A stretch of DNA of 64,000 bases from Nocardia rosealba (GTDB taxonomy: Bacteria > Actinomycetota > Actinomycetes > Mycobacteriales > Mycobacteriaceae), in assembly GCF_020216065.1 (NCBI RefSeq), contig NZ_JAIWNA010000008.1, positions 1-64,000 on the forward strand, written 5' to 3'. The notes below the pieces were generated by a model. It was not told where the DNA came from and did not search any database. It was given only the letters and a program-made list of their open reading frames with translations. The position numbers were made by a program, and so were the translations under genes. Positions 27,250 to 36,659 of the stretch are shown piece by piece (the stretch's first letter is position 1; each line of letters opens with the position of its first letter).

Positions 27250-27298
27250 ATAAAGGGGCCGCCTGCCCACCGGTCGAATCCCGTTGGGAGGCAGCCCC
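27250..27298 (-). terminator. Terminator downstream of eccD
   Basis: Read on the minus strand, GGGGCTGCCT (27298-27289) pairs with AGGCGGCCCC (27264-27255) with one mismatch, followed by TTTAT (27254-27250). It would stop eccD transcription before the potassium channel gene. Confidence 0.65.
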
Positions 27299-27311
27299 GT
27301 CCGTGCGAAAG

Positions 27312-28778
27312 CTACAGACCGCGCACCAGCGAGTAGAGATCGGCGACCCAGAACACCAGCGGAAGCACCGCGGCGACGAAGCCGTACTCGATGAGTTCGG
27401 CGGCCCGGCGCATCGGCGGGGTGGCGGACTGGTTGGGCACGATCAGGCCGATGACCAGCGCGGCGACCAGGATCACCAGCGCGGCCCCGAACACGACGAG
27501 CGGCTGTTCCATCCCGACCGCGACACCGATCAGCATCAGCAGCACGATCGCCGCACCACCCGCGATCAGCACAACGGCCTGCTCGGCGCCCGCGTACGTG
27601 CGGCTGCGGAACATCAGCACCACCGCGCACACCAGCGCAAGCGCGATGCCTGGCCAGTACGGGTCGTCGGCGGACGGGTTGGTCGCGAGCAGCGCGCCGA
27701 CGACGGTGACCAGCGTGGTCGCGCTGACGAGGCCGGCGAGGTAGTTGCGGGCGCGCTCCGAACGGGCGCGCAGGTTGTCGAGGGTCGGCAGCGCGCGGTG
27801 GTCGTCCGGGTCGTCCTCGGTGGGGTCGATCGGGGTGCCGGGGGAGGGGACCGGCGGCAGCGGCAGCTTGGCCAGCAGCATCGAAACACGCGGCGAGAGT
27901 GAAAGACCCGCGAGCGCCAGCGCCGCGACGACGGCGCCGATGGCCTTCACCGGCTGATCGGTGAGCAGACCGACCAGCGCGGCGGGAACGACGAACACCG
28001 AAATCGCGGCGGCACCGATGAACAGCGCGAGCCCCACCCCGGTCACCCGCCACGCGAGCACCGCAGTCGCACCGAACAGCGCGGCGCCGAGCAACAGGTT
28101 CGCCCAGCCGTAGTGGTCGGGCACCAGCATCATGCCGCCGGTGAACGCGGTCGGCAGGGCACACCCGCCGAGGACCAACGCGGCGGAGGTGTCGCCGTAC
28201 ATGCGGCTGAGCACCGTCCCGGCGATCACGCACAGCACCGCGACGAACAGGGCGAGCGACCCGCTCACCCAGAACGGCACACCGTCGGGGGCGGCGAGCA
28301 GGCCGAAGCAGCCGACCAGCATCGTGAGCGCGGCGAGCACCGAACCGGTGATGCGCGCGGTCTTGGGGGTCCAGCTGCGGTAGTGCTCGGCGTCGGCGAT
28401 CGCGACGTTGTACATGATGTCGTCGAACAGCGGCGTCGGCGCGGTGTGCGAGGCGCTCTCGAGCATCAGCAGCTCACCGTCGCGCACGCCGTGTTCACCG
28501 AGGCTCAGCGAGTTCGAGAAGGGCGGGTGGCCGATGCGGGCCAGGACCCATTCGGCGGGTTCGTAGCGTTCGCCGTCGTTGTCGAAGTCGTTGGAGCGGC
28601 TGTGCGCGGCGACCATGTCGACCACACTCGGGATGACGAGCGCGACCGGAACGTCCACCGGAATCGCCATGTCGACCTGTGTGTGCTTGGCCAGAATCGT
28701 CACCCGGGCAAGGTCGGGTGCGCGAACGATTCCGCGCGCGGAATCCTCTTCCACATGATCGAGTCGCGCGTGCGTCAA
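27312..28778 (-). CDS. eccD: Type VII secretion membrane protein EccD
   Basis: 488-aa EccD. The N-terminal about 110 residues form the ubiquitin-like domain (RVTILAKHTQVDMAIPVDVP ... GEHGVRDGELLML). About 11 transmembrane helices follow (for example FWVSGSLALFVAVLCVIAG and AVVLIAGGAAIVLLMLIGVA), with a hydrophilic loop rich in Asp/Pro in the middle. EccD dimers form the membrane vestibule of the ESX core complex. The start is uncertain: TTG at 28778 has GGGGGAG just upstream; GTG at 28754 is the alternative. It is divergent from eccC. Confidence 0.93.
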   Translation of the reverse strand: MTHARLDHVEEDSARGIVRAPDLARVTILAKHTQVDMAIPVDVPVALVIPSVVDMVAAHSRSNDFDNDGERYEPAEWVLARIGHPPFSNSLSLGEHGVRDGELLMLESASHTAPTPLFDDIMYNVAIADAEHYRSWTPKTARITGSVLAALTMLVGCFGLLAAPDGVPFWVSGSLALFVAVLCVIAGTVLSRMYGDTSAALVLGGCALPTAFTGGMMLVPDHYGWANLLLGAALFGATAVLAWRVTGVGLALFIGAAAISVFVVPAALVGLLTDQPVKAIGAVVAALALAGLSLSPRVSMLLAKLPLPPVPSPGTPIDPTEDDPDDHRALPTLDNLRARSERARNYLAGLVSATTLVTVVGALLATNPSADDPYWPGIALALVCAVVLMFRSRTYAGAEQAVVLIAGGAAIVLLMLIGVAVGMEQPLVVFGAALVILVAALVIGLIVPNQSATPPMRRAAELIEYGFVAAVLPLVFWVADLYSLVRGL

Positions 28779-28962
28779 AACTCCCCCAACTCCGTCTCTA
28801 CCTCGCGTTTCCGCTCGACCGGTCAGCGGCCGACAGTTTGCGGAACCCACCGTTCGGACAGCAGAATGCCTGACGAACCATACGACATGTCGGCCGCGAC
28901 CTCTACACTGAGCCCGTCGCGAGGACAGACAGCGAGTAGTCAAGCAGGGGGAGTCTTCGACC

Positions 28963-31900
28963 ATGAGCACAGTCCGGTTCCAGCGCCGTGCCCGGCGCGA
29001 GATGCCGCGCACGCCCGGTGGCGAAGTCACCCTCCAGCCGCCGCCCGAGATCCCACGCATCACCCCCGGAAATCTGCTGATGAAGCTGATGCCCGTGGTC
29101 ATGGTGGTCGGCATGGTCGGCATGATGGCGCTGATGTTCACTCAGGGCAGCGGCATGCTGTCCAACCCGATGTCGATGATGTTCCCGCTGATGATGATCA
29201 TGTCGATGGTCACCATGTTCGGCCAGGGAAACGGCAAGGGCGCCAAGGCCGCCGAGGCCAACGAGGATCGTAAAGACTACTTGCGCTATCTCGATCAGGT
29301 CCGCAAGGACGTCGACGAGACCGCCAAGCAGCAGCGCGCCGCCGTCGAGTGGAGTCACCCCGAGCCCGGCCTGATCTGGATGCTCGCCGGCACCAGCCGC
29401 ATGTGGGAGCGACGCTCCGGCGACAAGGACTTCTGCCACGCCCGCATCGGCCTGGGCGGTCAGCGCCTCGCGACCCGCCTCGTGGCCCCCGAGACCGGTC
29501 CGGTCGAAGAGCTCGAGCCGATCGCGGCGGTCTCCCTCCGTCGTTTCGTCCGCGCCCATTCCACCGTCCCCGATCTGCCGACGGCGATCGCGGTGAAGGG
29601 CTTCGGCACCATCGCCCTCGACGGCGACCGCGCCCAGGCCCGCGACATGACGCGCGCGATGTTGTTGCAGCTGTGCATGTTCCAGGCTCCCGACCAGGTG
29701 TTGGTCGCGGTGGTGTGTGGGCCCGACACCGCCCGTGAATGGGAATGGACCAAGTGGCTGCCGCACACCCAGCACCCCGAGGTGACCGACGGTGTCGGCA
29801 CCCAGCGCATGTTCTACGGCTCCATCCGCGAGGCGATGTCGGGCCTGCACCCGCTGCTCGGCAACCGGGTGCGTTACTCGCGTAACCAGCCGAACAACCC
29901 GAACATGGTGCACGTGGTCATCGTGGTCGACGGCGGTCTGCTCGAAGCCGAGGACGACCAGCTGCGCGAGTCCGGTTTCGAGGGCGTCACCATCATCGAC
30001 CTGTGCAATTACGCACCGCGCCTTGCCGTTTCGCGCGGCATCAAGATGGTCGTCGAGAACGGCGAATGCCTCGGCCGCGGTGCCACCGGCAACCAGGAAC
30101 GCTTCGCCACCATCGACCGCGTCAGCGCCGAGCAGGCCCAGCAGGCCGCCCGCCGCCTCGCCCCCTACCGCGCCGCCACCCAGCGCAGCAGCGATGTGGA
30201 GACCGACGAGTCCGAGGCCATCACCAGCTGGGCGCAGCTGATGAACCTCGGCGACATCGGCAACTTCAACCCCGCCAGCGCTTGGCGTCCCCGCTACGGC
30301 CGCGAACGACTGCGCGTGCCCTTCGGTCTCGGCGCCGACGGTGCCCCCGTGGAACTCGACATCAAGGAAGCCGCCGAGAACGGCATGGGCCCGCACGGCC
30401 TCTGCATCGGCGCCACCGGTTCCGGCAAGTCCGAGTTCCTGCGCACCCTCGTGCTCAGCCTGCTCGCCACCCACTCACCCGACCAGCTCAATCTCGTCCT
30501 GGTCGACTTCAAGGGTGGCGCAACCTTCCTCGGCCTCGACGGTGTCCCGCACGTCGCCGCCGTCATCACCAACCTCGAAGACGAGGCCGACCTCGTCGAC
30601 CGCATGAAGGACGCCCTGGCCGGCGAGATGAACCGCCGCCAGGAAGTCCTGCGTCAGGCGGGCAACTTCGCCAACGTCTCCGAATACGAGAAGGCCCGCG
30701 CCGCGGGCGCCGACCTCGACCCACTGCCCGCCCTGTTCGTCGTGCTCGACGAGTTCTCCGAACTCCTCACCCAGCACCCCGATTTCGCCGAACTGTTCGT
30801 GATGATCGGCCGCCTCGGCCGCTCGCTGCACGTGCACCTGCTGCTCGCCTCCCAGCGCCTGGAAGAGGGCAAGCTCAAGGGCCTCGAGTCCCACCTGTCC
30901 TACCGCATCGGCCTGAAAACCTTCTCCGCCAACGAGTCCCGCCAGGTCCTCGGCGTCCCCGACGCCTACAATCTGCCCAACTCACCCGGTGGCGGTTACC
31001 TCAAAGCCGACTCCGGCGAGATCCAGCGCTTCCAGGCCTCCTACGTCTCCGGCCCCTACGTCGGCGGCGGCTCCCAGCGCGAGGTCACCAGCGCGGGCAT
31101 CGTCGGCGGCGAGATCGACGTCAACGCCCGCCCCTTCAGCGCCACCCACGTCGACTTCCGCACCTCCGACCGCATCCCGCTGCCGGTCGAGGCCGAGTAC
31201 GAGCCGGAGCCGACGGGCGACGAGAACGACCAGGTATCGAACCTGAACATGCTCGTCTCCCGCATCCAGGGTCATGGGCGGCCCGCCCACGAGATCTGGT
31301 TGCCGCCGCTGGACGAGGCGCCGACGTTGGATCAGTTGATTCCGCGGTCGATTCTCACGGGGGAATACTCCGCCGTCGCCACCCTGCGCGCACCCATGGG
31401 CCTGGTCGACCGCCCCTACGACCAGCGTCGCGACCCGTTCGTCGTCGACCTGTCGGGTTCGCGCGGCAACGTGGCCGTGGTCGGTGGTCCGCAGTCGGGT
31501 AAGTCGACCGCGCTGCGTTCGATGATCATGGCGATGGCGTTGACTCACACCGCGGAGCAGGTGCAGTTCTACTGCCTCGATTTCGGTGGTGGCACGCTGA
31601 CCGGTCTTACCGGGCTGCCGCACGTGGGCTCGGTCGCCAGCCGTCTCGACGAGAACCTGGTGCGGCGCACGGTTTCGGAGATGACCACCATCGTCCGCAC
31701 GCGTGAGGCCCGTTTCCGTCAGCTCGGTATCGAGTCGATGGTCGAGTTCCGCCGATTGCGTTCTGTCGACCCGTCGTCGAGCCCTGCCGCCGCGGGCGCG
31801 CACGAAGACCCCTTCGGCGATGTCTTCCTGGTGATCGACGGTTTCGGCTCGATCCGCCAGGACTTCGACGCCCTCGAACAGACCATCATGAACATCGCCG

Positions 31901-33000
31901 TGCAGGGCCTTTCCTACGGTGTGCACGTGGTGATCGCGCTGAACCGCTGGGCCGAGGCCCGTCCCGCGCTCAAGGACCAGATCGGTACCCGCATCGAACT
32001 TCGCCTCGGCGACCCGATGGACTCCGACCTCGGGCGCAAGTTCGCTTCCCTGGTGCCTCAGGGCCGTCCGGGCCGAGGAATGACCGCCGAATGCCTGCAC
32101 ATGCTGACCGCGCTGCCGCGCATCGACGGTTCCTCCGATCCTGGGAACCTGGGTCAGGCGGTCGCGGGCGCGGTCGAGACGATCGGCCGGATGACTCCCG
32201 GTCGGCGTGCGCCGCAGGTGCGGATGCTGCCCGAGCAGCTGCCGCGCGAACAACTGCTGTACCTGGCGGGCGATTGGCCGTCGCGGGTCGATCGCAGCAC
32301 CAAGTGCACGCGGATCCCGATCGGCATCAACGAGGCCGAGCTCGCGCCGGTGTTCATCGATTTCGCGGAGAGCCCGCACTTCATCATCATCGGCGACTCC
32401 GAGTCGGGTAAGACGACGCTGCTGCGTTCGATCATCGACGGCATCGCCGCGTCCAACACCCCGAACGAGGCCCGATTCATCGTCGGTGACTACCGCCGCT
32501 CGATGCTGGGCCTTATCCCGGAGGGCTACCAGGCCGGATACGGTTCCACCGCACCACAATTCACCCAGAACATGGCCGATCTGGCCGCGTATGTCGCCAA
32601 ACGGACCCCTGGTCCCGAGGTCACACCGCAGCAGTTGCGTGAGCGTTCCTGGTGGAGCGGGCCCGAGCTGTATGTGATCGTCGACGACTACGACCTGGTC
32701 GCCACGTCACAGGGCAACCCGGTATCGGCGCTCGTCGAGCACCTGCCGCACGCCCGCGACCTCGGCTTCCACCTCATCATCGCCCGTCGTTCCGGTGGCG
32801 CGGGCCGCGCCATGTACGAGGCAACGCTGGCACGGATGAAGGACCTGGGTTCGACCGCGCTCATCATGAGCTGCAGCCGTGACGAAGGCGTCCTGGTCGG
32901 TACCACTCGGCCGAGCCCCAAGCCGCCGGGCCGGGGCATGTTCGTCACCCGTAACGGCGAGGGGCTGATCCAGACAGCCTGGATGCCGCAGCCGGAATGA
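28963..33000 (+). CDS. eccC: Type VII secretion ATPase EccC
   Basis: 1345-aa single-chain EccC. Two transmembrane helices lie at about 42-90 in a Met-rich stretch (KLMPVVMVVGMVGMMALMF), then a DUF-type stalk domain, then three FtsK/SpoIIIE ATPase domains with P-loops GATGSGKS (about residue 482), GGPQSGKS (about 840) and GDSESGKT (about 1143). ATPase 1 keeps its Walker B (LFVVLDEF). EccC is the motor that recruits Esx substrates and powers export. The RBS is GGGGGAG. The stop overlaps the next start (ATGA), so the Rv3446c-family gene is coupled to it. Confidence 0.98.
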   Translation: MSTVRFQRRARREMPRTPGGEVTLQPPPEIPRITPGNLLMKLMPVVMVVGMVGMMALMFTQGSGMLSNPMSMMFPLMMIMSMVTMFGQGNGKGAKAAEANEDRKDYLRYLDQVRKDVDETAKQQRAAVEWSHPEPGLIWMLAGTSRMWERRSGDKDFCHARIGLGGQRLATRLVAPETGPVEELEPIAAVSLRRFVRAHSTVPDLPTAIAVKGFGTIALDGDRAQARDMTRAMLLQLCMFQAPDQVLVAVVCGPDTAREWEWTKWLPHTQHPEVTDGVGTQRMFYGSIREAMSGLHPLLGNRVRYSRNQPNNPNMVHVVIVVDGGLLEAEDDQLRESGFEGVTIIDLCNYAPRLAVSRGIKMVVENGECLGRGATGNQERFATIDRVSAEQAQQAARRLAPYRAATQRSSDVETDESEAITSWAQLMNLGDIGNFNPASAWRPRYGRERLRVPFGLGADGAPVELDIKEAAENGMGPHGLCIGATGSGKSEFLRTLVLSLLATHSPDQLNLVLVDFKGGATFLGLDGVPHVAAVITNLEDEADLVDRMKDALAGEMNRRQEVLRQAGNFANVSEYEKARAAGADLDPLPALFVVLDEFSELLTQHPDFAELFVMIGRLGRSLHVHLLLASQRLEEGKLKGLESHLSYRIGLKTFSANESRQVLGVPDAYNLPNSPGGGYLKADSGEIQRFQASYVSGPYVGGGSQREVTSAGIVGGEIDVNARPFSATHVDFRTSDRIPLPVEAEYEPEPTGDENDQVSNLNMLVSRIQGHGRPAHEIWLPPLDEAPTLDQLIPRSILTGEYSAVATLRAPMGLVDRPYDQRRDPFVVDLSGSRGNVAVVGGPQSGKSTALRSMIMAMALTHTAEQVQFYCLDFGGGTLTGLTGLPHVGSVASRLDENLVRRTVSEMTTIVRTREARFRQLGIESMVEFRRLRSVDPSSSPAAAGAHEDPFGDVFLVIDGFGSIRQDFDALEQTIMNIAVQGLSYGVHVVIALNRWAEARPALKDQIGTRIELRLGDPMDSDLGRKFASLVPQGRPGRGMTAECLHMLTALPRIDGSSDPGNLGQAVAGAVETIGRMTPGRRAPQVRMLPEQLPREQLLYLAGDWPSRVDRSTKCTRIPIGINEAELAPVFIDFAESPHFIIIGDSESGKTTLLRSIIDGIAASNTPNEARFIVGDYRRSMLGLIPEGYQAGYGSTAPQFTQNMADLAAYVAKRTPGPEVTPQQLRERSWWSGPELYVIVDDYDLVATSQGNPVSALVEHLPHARDLGFHLIIARRSGGAGRAMYEATLARMKDLGSTALIMSCSRDEGVLVGTTRPSPKPPGRGMFVTRNGEGLIQTAWMPQPE

Positions 33001-34442
33001 CCGTCGTCGAGCTGGTCGTCAGCGAAGCCAAGGTATGGGCGCGTGGTGCCACCACCCACTGGGATGTCGTCCCGTCGATCGTGTTGGGCAGCAACAATTC
33101 CGAACTGGTCGTCGGCGAACCGCTGACCCCACCCACCCAGGTGGTGTCGGCGGTGCAGTACCTCGCCTGCGACCGGATCGCTTTGCCGCCGCGTATGCCC
33201 TCCGCGGTGCAGGGGTTGTCGGCAGTGCTCGCCGCGATAGTCGACGCCTTGCGGATCCCGGCGGCATGCGATCGTTTCGTCGTCGTTCACCCGACCGCGT
33301 GGGGTCAACGCACCCTCGATCTGTTCGCCTCCGCAGCACGGCAGTTCGCGCACGAAGTCGTCTTCGAGTCCTGCGCGGTCCACGCTTCCGCTGTCGATCC
33401 GGCAGCCCGTCGTAGTCGCCGCACCGCCGTCGTCGAGTTCGGGCTGTTGTCGACGACGGCATCCACGGTGGGTTACGACGTGAACGGCACCCACGTCGAG
33501 GCCGTCGAAGCCGAACCGAACCTCGCCGCTGCGGAATTGGATTCTGAGGAAGGTCGCCGACAGCTTGTCGAGCTGCTGACTCGATTGCTTGCCGACCGGC
33601 CCGTCGATGTGGTTCAGGTCTTCGGCGCCACGGGTCCGGCGGTTCGCGACGCGGTGGCGGACGCCGTCGAAAGTGTATGCGGTACAAAGGTTCCGCTGAG
33701 CCACTTGACGGGCGCCGATCTCGCCCGGCCCATTCCCACCGGCCCCACCTACACCCCTCGTATCCCACCCGACCCCGCCGCCGAGTGGATGCAACCCCTG
33801 CGGGCCAGGGCCGCTGCCACCAACCCGGTCGACCGTCGTCCCTTGTACTTCGGTGCTGCCGCACTGGCCGCCGTCATCGCGGCCGCATCGATCGGCGGTT
33901 TCTTCCTTCTCGGCAGCTCAACCGATCAACCAGCCGCCGCCGCTGTCGACCCCACCACGACAACCGTCGTCAGTTCATCGGCCCCGGTCCGTCCCGCAAC
34001 GACGACGAAGGCGCCCGTGCCTGCCACCGAACAGCTCGGCCGCGTCGAACTGCAAGTCCCGGTCGGTTGGCACCGCGCTCCAGGCACCGACCCCACCCGC
34101 GCCGACCTGAGCCCCGACTCTGGCCTCCGTCAACGCATCACGGTCATCCAGAAGCCCCTCACCGCGGGTGCCGGGTATAACGAGGTCGCCGCCGACCTCG
34201 AGGCGTTGATCAAGAAGAAGCCCGCCGGGACGGTCTCGGAAGTAAGGCGCGACGTGGTCTTCGCCGGCCGGCCGGGCCTGTCGTACGAAGAACGTCCCGT
34301 CGACGGATCCACGGTCCGTTGGCAAGTTCTCGTGGAGCACGGTGTCCAGGTCAGCATCGGCTGCCAGTACACGGCAGGCGGTTGGGAAGGTGTGACGGCG
34401 CCTTGCGAGCAGGTGGTCAGTGCCCTCCACATTCGGCCGTGA
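32997..34442 (+). CDS. Type VII secretion-associated protein, Rv3446c family
   Basis: 481-aa protein overlapping eccC by 4 bp. Residues 1-240 have a Hsp70/actin-like pattern without an obvious ATP site (FVVVHPTAWGQRTLDLFASA, then FESCAVHASAVD). A transmembrane helix lies at about 283-305 (LAAVIAAASIGGFFLLG), followed by a Thr/Pro linker and a C-terminal extracytoplasmic domain (VELQVPVGWHRAPGTDPTRA ... IGCQYTAGGWEGVTAPCEQ) with a Cys pair. This is the layout of Rv3446c, which sits between eccC4 and esxU in M. tuberculosis ESX-4. Its role there is not established. Confidence 0.88.
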   Translation: MTVVELVVSEAKVWARGATTHWDVVPSIVLGSNNSELVVGEPLTPPTQVVSAVQYLACDRIALPPRMPSAVQGLSAVLAAIVDALRIPAACDRFVVVHPTAWGQRTLDLFASAARQFAHEVVFESCAVHASAVDPAARRSRRTAVVEFGLLSTTASTVGYDVNGTHVEAVEAEPNLAAAELDSEEGRRQLVELLTRLLADRPVDVVQVFGATGPAVRDAVADAVESVCGTKVPLSHLTGADLARPIPTGPTYTPRIPPDPAAEWMQPLRARAAATNPVDRRPLYFGAAALAAVIAAASIGGFFLLGSSTDQPAAAAVDPTTTTVVSSSAPVRPATTTKAPVPATEQLGRVELQVPVGWHRAPGTDPTRADLSPDSGLRQRITVIQKPLTAGAGYNEVAADLEALIKKKPAGTVSEVRRDVVFAGRPGLSYEERPVDGSTVRWQVLVEHGVQVSIGCQYTAGGWEGVTAPCEQVVSALHIRP

Positions 34443-34792
34443 GTTGGCAGCCGACCGGCACGAACAGCCACGAGGAAGCCGCTACACCTTGGGATACGGG
34501 ATAAAGGCCGAGGCTGGCGCAAGCGAGTGGGGTTCGGTATCGTGCAAGGCGCAAGCTCATGCCATGGCGGATGAGCAGGGGAGGGGGGTTACCATCATCT
34601 CAGTGGGGGCCATCGTTCGCGCACCGGAGAAGGTGCACCGCGGCATGCGTGTTGCCACGAGCCCGTGGCCGTCCTGCTCGTCGCCGCGGATCGAAGAATC
34701 TTTGCATCTGATGGAACCGATCCGGCATGGGCGGCGTCTAACCAAGTAGCAGGGTGCAGAGTGCGCCTTGGAGGGAACGTAAGGAGACGTAG
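34443..34792 (+). other. 350-bp gap before the esx pair
   Basis: This stretch separates the Rv3446c-family gene from esxU. A reading frame at 34562-34749 (62 codons) shows no family features. I found no convincing promoter hexamers or hairpin. It probably holds a separate promoter and leader for esxU-esxT, because such a gap inside an otherwise tight locus would suit independent expression of the secreted pair. Confidence 0.35.
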
Positions 34793-35110
34793 GTGAGCAC
34801 AACAAACGTTGACGTCCTTGGAATCGATAAACAGTCACAGAATTTCGAGCAGGTACACGGCGTCCTGCAGGCTGCGATCAACAATATCGATGACGAGGTT
34901 CGCGCGCTGGTTCCCTCCCTCTGGGAAGGTGATGCCGCGAACGCTTTTGTGCGGCTGATGGATCGCTACCAGGAGAAGGCAGCCCGTCAGCAGGCGCTCC
35001 TGATGGAGGCCTCGGGTCTGTTGAACTCCTCGTCGAAGAAGTTCGCCGCGAACGACGAAGACGGCTCCTCGAAGCTGTCCGCTGCCGGTAGTTCTCTGGA
35101 CCTGCCCTGA
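34793..35110 (+). CDS. esxU: WXG100-family Esx protein, EsxU position
   Basis: 105-aa helical-hairpin protein with the WXG motif in the turn: VPSLWEGDAANAFVRLMDRY. Helix 1 spans about 15-38 and helix 2 about 45-78, with a Ser/Asp-rich tail ending SLDLP. It should pair with the next gene product and be exported by the ESX-4 machinery. GTG start with AAGGAG 8 nt upstream. The name follows its position after the Rv3446c-family gene, as in M. tuberculosis. Confidence 0.85.
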   Translation: MSTTNVDVLGIDKQSQNFEQVHGVLQAAINNIDDEVRALVPSLWEGDAANAFVRLMDRYQEKAARQQALLMEASGLLNSSSKKFAANDEDGSSKLSAAGSSLDLP

Positions 35111-35143
35111 CGACTGGCAATTCAAAACCTTAGGAGTATGGAT

Positions 35144-35431
35144 ATGAGCGTCAAGAAGGTTCTGCCGGGAGCAGACACGGCGTCCGAGAACATCCTGGTC
35201 AAGGCCAGGGCCATCGAAGCCGACCTCAAGGATTTCAAGGCGGACTTCGACGGCTTTTTCAAGAGCCAAGAGGGTGACATGTCCGGGGCGGCAATGGCTC
35301 GCCAGAACGAATGGGACACCATTTCCACGGAGCTCACCAGCATCTTGCAGCAGGCCACCCAGATGGCTCAGGAATGCCACACCGATCTGCGTGCGCTCGA
35401 CAAGGCGCTGGCCGCGCAGATCGCCGGCTGA
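35144..35431 (+). CDS. esxT: WXG100-family Esx protein, EsxT position (WXG motif degenerate)
   Basis: 95-aa helical-hairpin protein. Helix 1 (ASENILVKARAIEADLKDF) and helix 2 (MARQNEWDTISTELTSILQQ) flank a turn reading FKSQEGDMSG, so the Trp of the WXG motif is replaced. AGGAG lies 7 nt before the ATG at 35144; the ATG at 35138 is too close. It is the likely partner of the preceding WXG protein, 33 bp upstream. A strong terminator follows 29 bp after the stop. Confidence 0.82.
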   Translation: MSVKKVLPGADTASENILVKARAIEADLKDFKADFDGFFKSQEGDMSGAAMARQNEWDTISTELTSILQQATQMAQECHTDLRALDKALAAQIAG

Positions 35432-35460
35432 GTCGAGCACTCGGTCAGATATCGATGGTG

Positions 35461-35500
35461 CGATGCCCTTCCGCAATTCTGCGGAAGGGCATCGGCTTTT
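35461..35500. terminator. Strong terminator between esxT and the lipoprotein array
   Basis: CGATGCCCTTCCGCA (35461-35475) pairs perfectly over 15 bp with 35480-35494, with a 4-nt loop, followed by GCTTTT. It ends the esx transcript and, read on the other strand, lies 4 bp after the last stop of the lipoprotein array, so it may serve both. Confidence 0.9.
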
Positions 35501-35504
35501 GTGC

Positions 35505-36659
35505 TTACTCGGCCAGTAGGCGATATTGCGCTGCAGCGCGCTGATGGGCATCCTGCAGGTTCGTGCCCGGAACTCGGACAACGTACCGTCCCACGGTGAA
35601 GCGGCAGTTCGGCGAGATGTTCATGTCCGGATCACCGGTGAAGCAGACGGCGGACGGAAGACCGGGTGGGGGATCGGCCTTCGGGGTTTGATTGGGAGAG
35701 ATCGCTGTGTCGTCGAAGGCGGACGAGAGTCGTTCTGCCGCTTCTGGATCGCGAGTGCGGTAGACGAAAGCGTCGGCGACTACGACCAGGTCGACTCCGG
35801 CATCGGTGTACGCCAGTGCTGTCCGCGCGGGTGTTCGGGACAGCGAGAGCGCAACGTGCGCGGGGTAGATCGTGTGACGGGTCAGGGGCTTGTCGGCGGG
35901 GAGGGTTCGGCTGAGGAGACCGTCGATGTCGATTGGTTGTGTCGCTACTTCGCCGACCGGTGTACGTTTGTAGTCTCTGAGGCCTTCTATCTGTGTATCG
36001 AAGAATCTCTCGACTATAGCCAGATTATCGGATTCGACGAACGGGCGACTCACATGATCAGTCACCCGGATGTAGAGGACCATATCCTCGTGCGGCAGCC
36101 ATGTCCGCAACTTCGACGTTTCACCGACCGTCATTTTGGTATACGAGCCTGGATAGTTTTGGACCGTCCGTGTTTCCCCTGCGGACAATCGCGACATCTT
36201 TTCCGCAACGCCGCGTGCCTGATCGGGCGTTTCGAACCGTAGGGTGTATGTGTCGATAATCCGACCCATGTTCATTTGGGGTCGACGGGTCGCGAAGTTG
36301 TGCCAGCCGGCGACGAGGCCAGGAAACTCGGTATGGAAGTCGGCCCGTTCCAGGCCGAATTCATCGATATATGGCGGTTCCTGAGGGGTGATGATCTGGA
36401 ATCGTGGGTAGTCCGGCCCGTATGCGAATCGGTCGTCGTATTCGAATGGAATCGGAGAATGCTCGCCTATTCTCACCGATTCGCGGATAGCGCCCGCTGA
36501 AGGGGATCGTACTGCTTCCACATCGCGCGGCGAGGTCGGATAGTTTCCCGAGTCGAGCACGCCCGTGTCGACTGTTGTCGAATGTGCCGCGTCCTCGCCG
36601 CAACCTGAAATCATGCAGATGGCGGCGAGTGCTGCCGATACGAATGCATGTCGCTTCAT
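35505..36659 (-). CDS. DUF7373-type lipoprotein, type 2 (last gene of the array)
   Basis: 384-aa lipoprotein: signal peptide MKRHAFVSAALAAICMISGC with lipid-anchored Cys20. The mature start LDSGNYPTSPRDVEAVRSPS defines the type-2 group here. An IRESVRIGEHSPIPFEYDDR segment follows, then alpha/beta sequence with PGLVAGWHNFATRRP. Near the C-terminus, a Cys pair (AVCF and PNCRFTVGRYVV) precedes QDAHQRAAAQYRLLAE. No enzymatic motif is visible. ATG overlaps the TGA of the upstream type-1 gene (ATGA). Base composition looks lower in GC than the neighbouring blocks. Function unknown; surface-anchored by prediction. Confidence 0.88.
   Translation of the reverse strand: MKRHAFVSAALAAICMISGCGEDAAHSTTVDTGVLDSGNYPTSPRDVEAVRSPSAGAIRESVRIGEHSPIPFEYDDRFAYGPDYPRFQIITPQEPPYIDEFGLERADFHTEFPGLVAGWHNFATRRPQMNMGRIIDTYTLRFETPDQARGVAEKMSRLSAGETRTVQNYPGSYTKMTVGETSKLRTWLPHEDMVLYIRVTDHVSRPFVESDNLAIVERFFDTQIEGLRDYKRTPVGEVATQPIDIDGLLSRTLPADKPLTRHTIYPAHVALSLSRTPARTALAYTDAGVDLVVVADAFVYRTRDPEAAERLSSAFDDTAISPNQTPKADPPPGLPSAVCFTGDPDMNISPNCRFTVGRYVVRVPGTNLQDAHQRAAAQYRLLAE

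Noticed and set aside
28903-32559. Two frames of over 500 codons antisense to eccC
   Set aside because: They cover a certain gene with intact P-loops and show no domain or ribosome binding site.
34562-34749. 62-codon plus-strand frame in the gap before esxU
   Set aside because: No family pattern, no clear ribosome binding site and irregular codon use.
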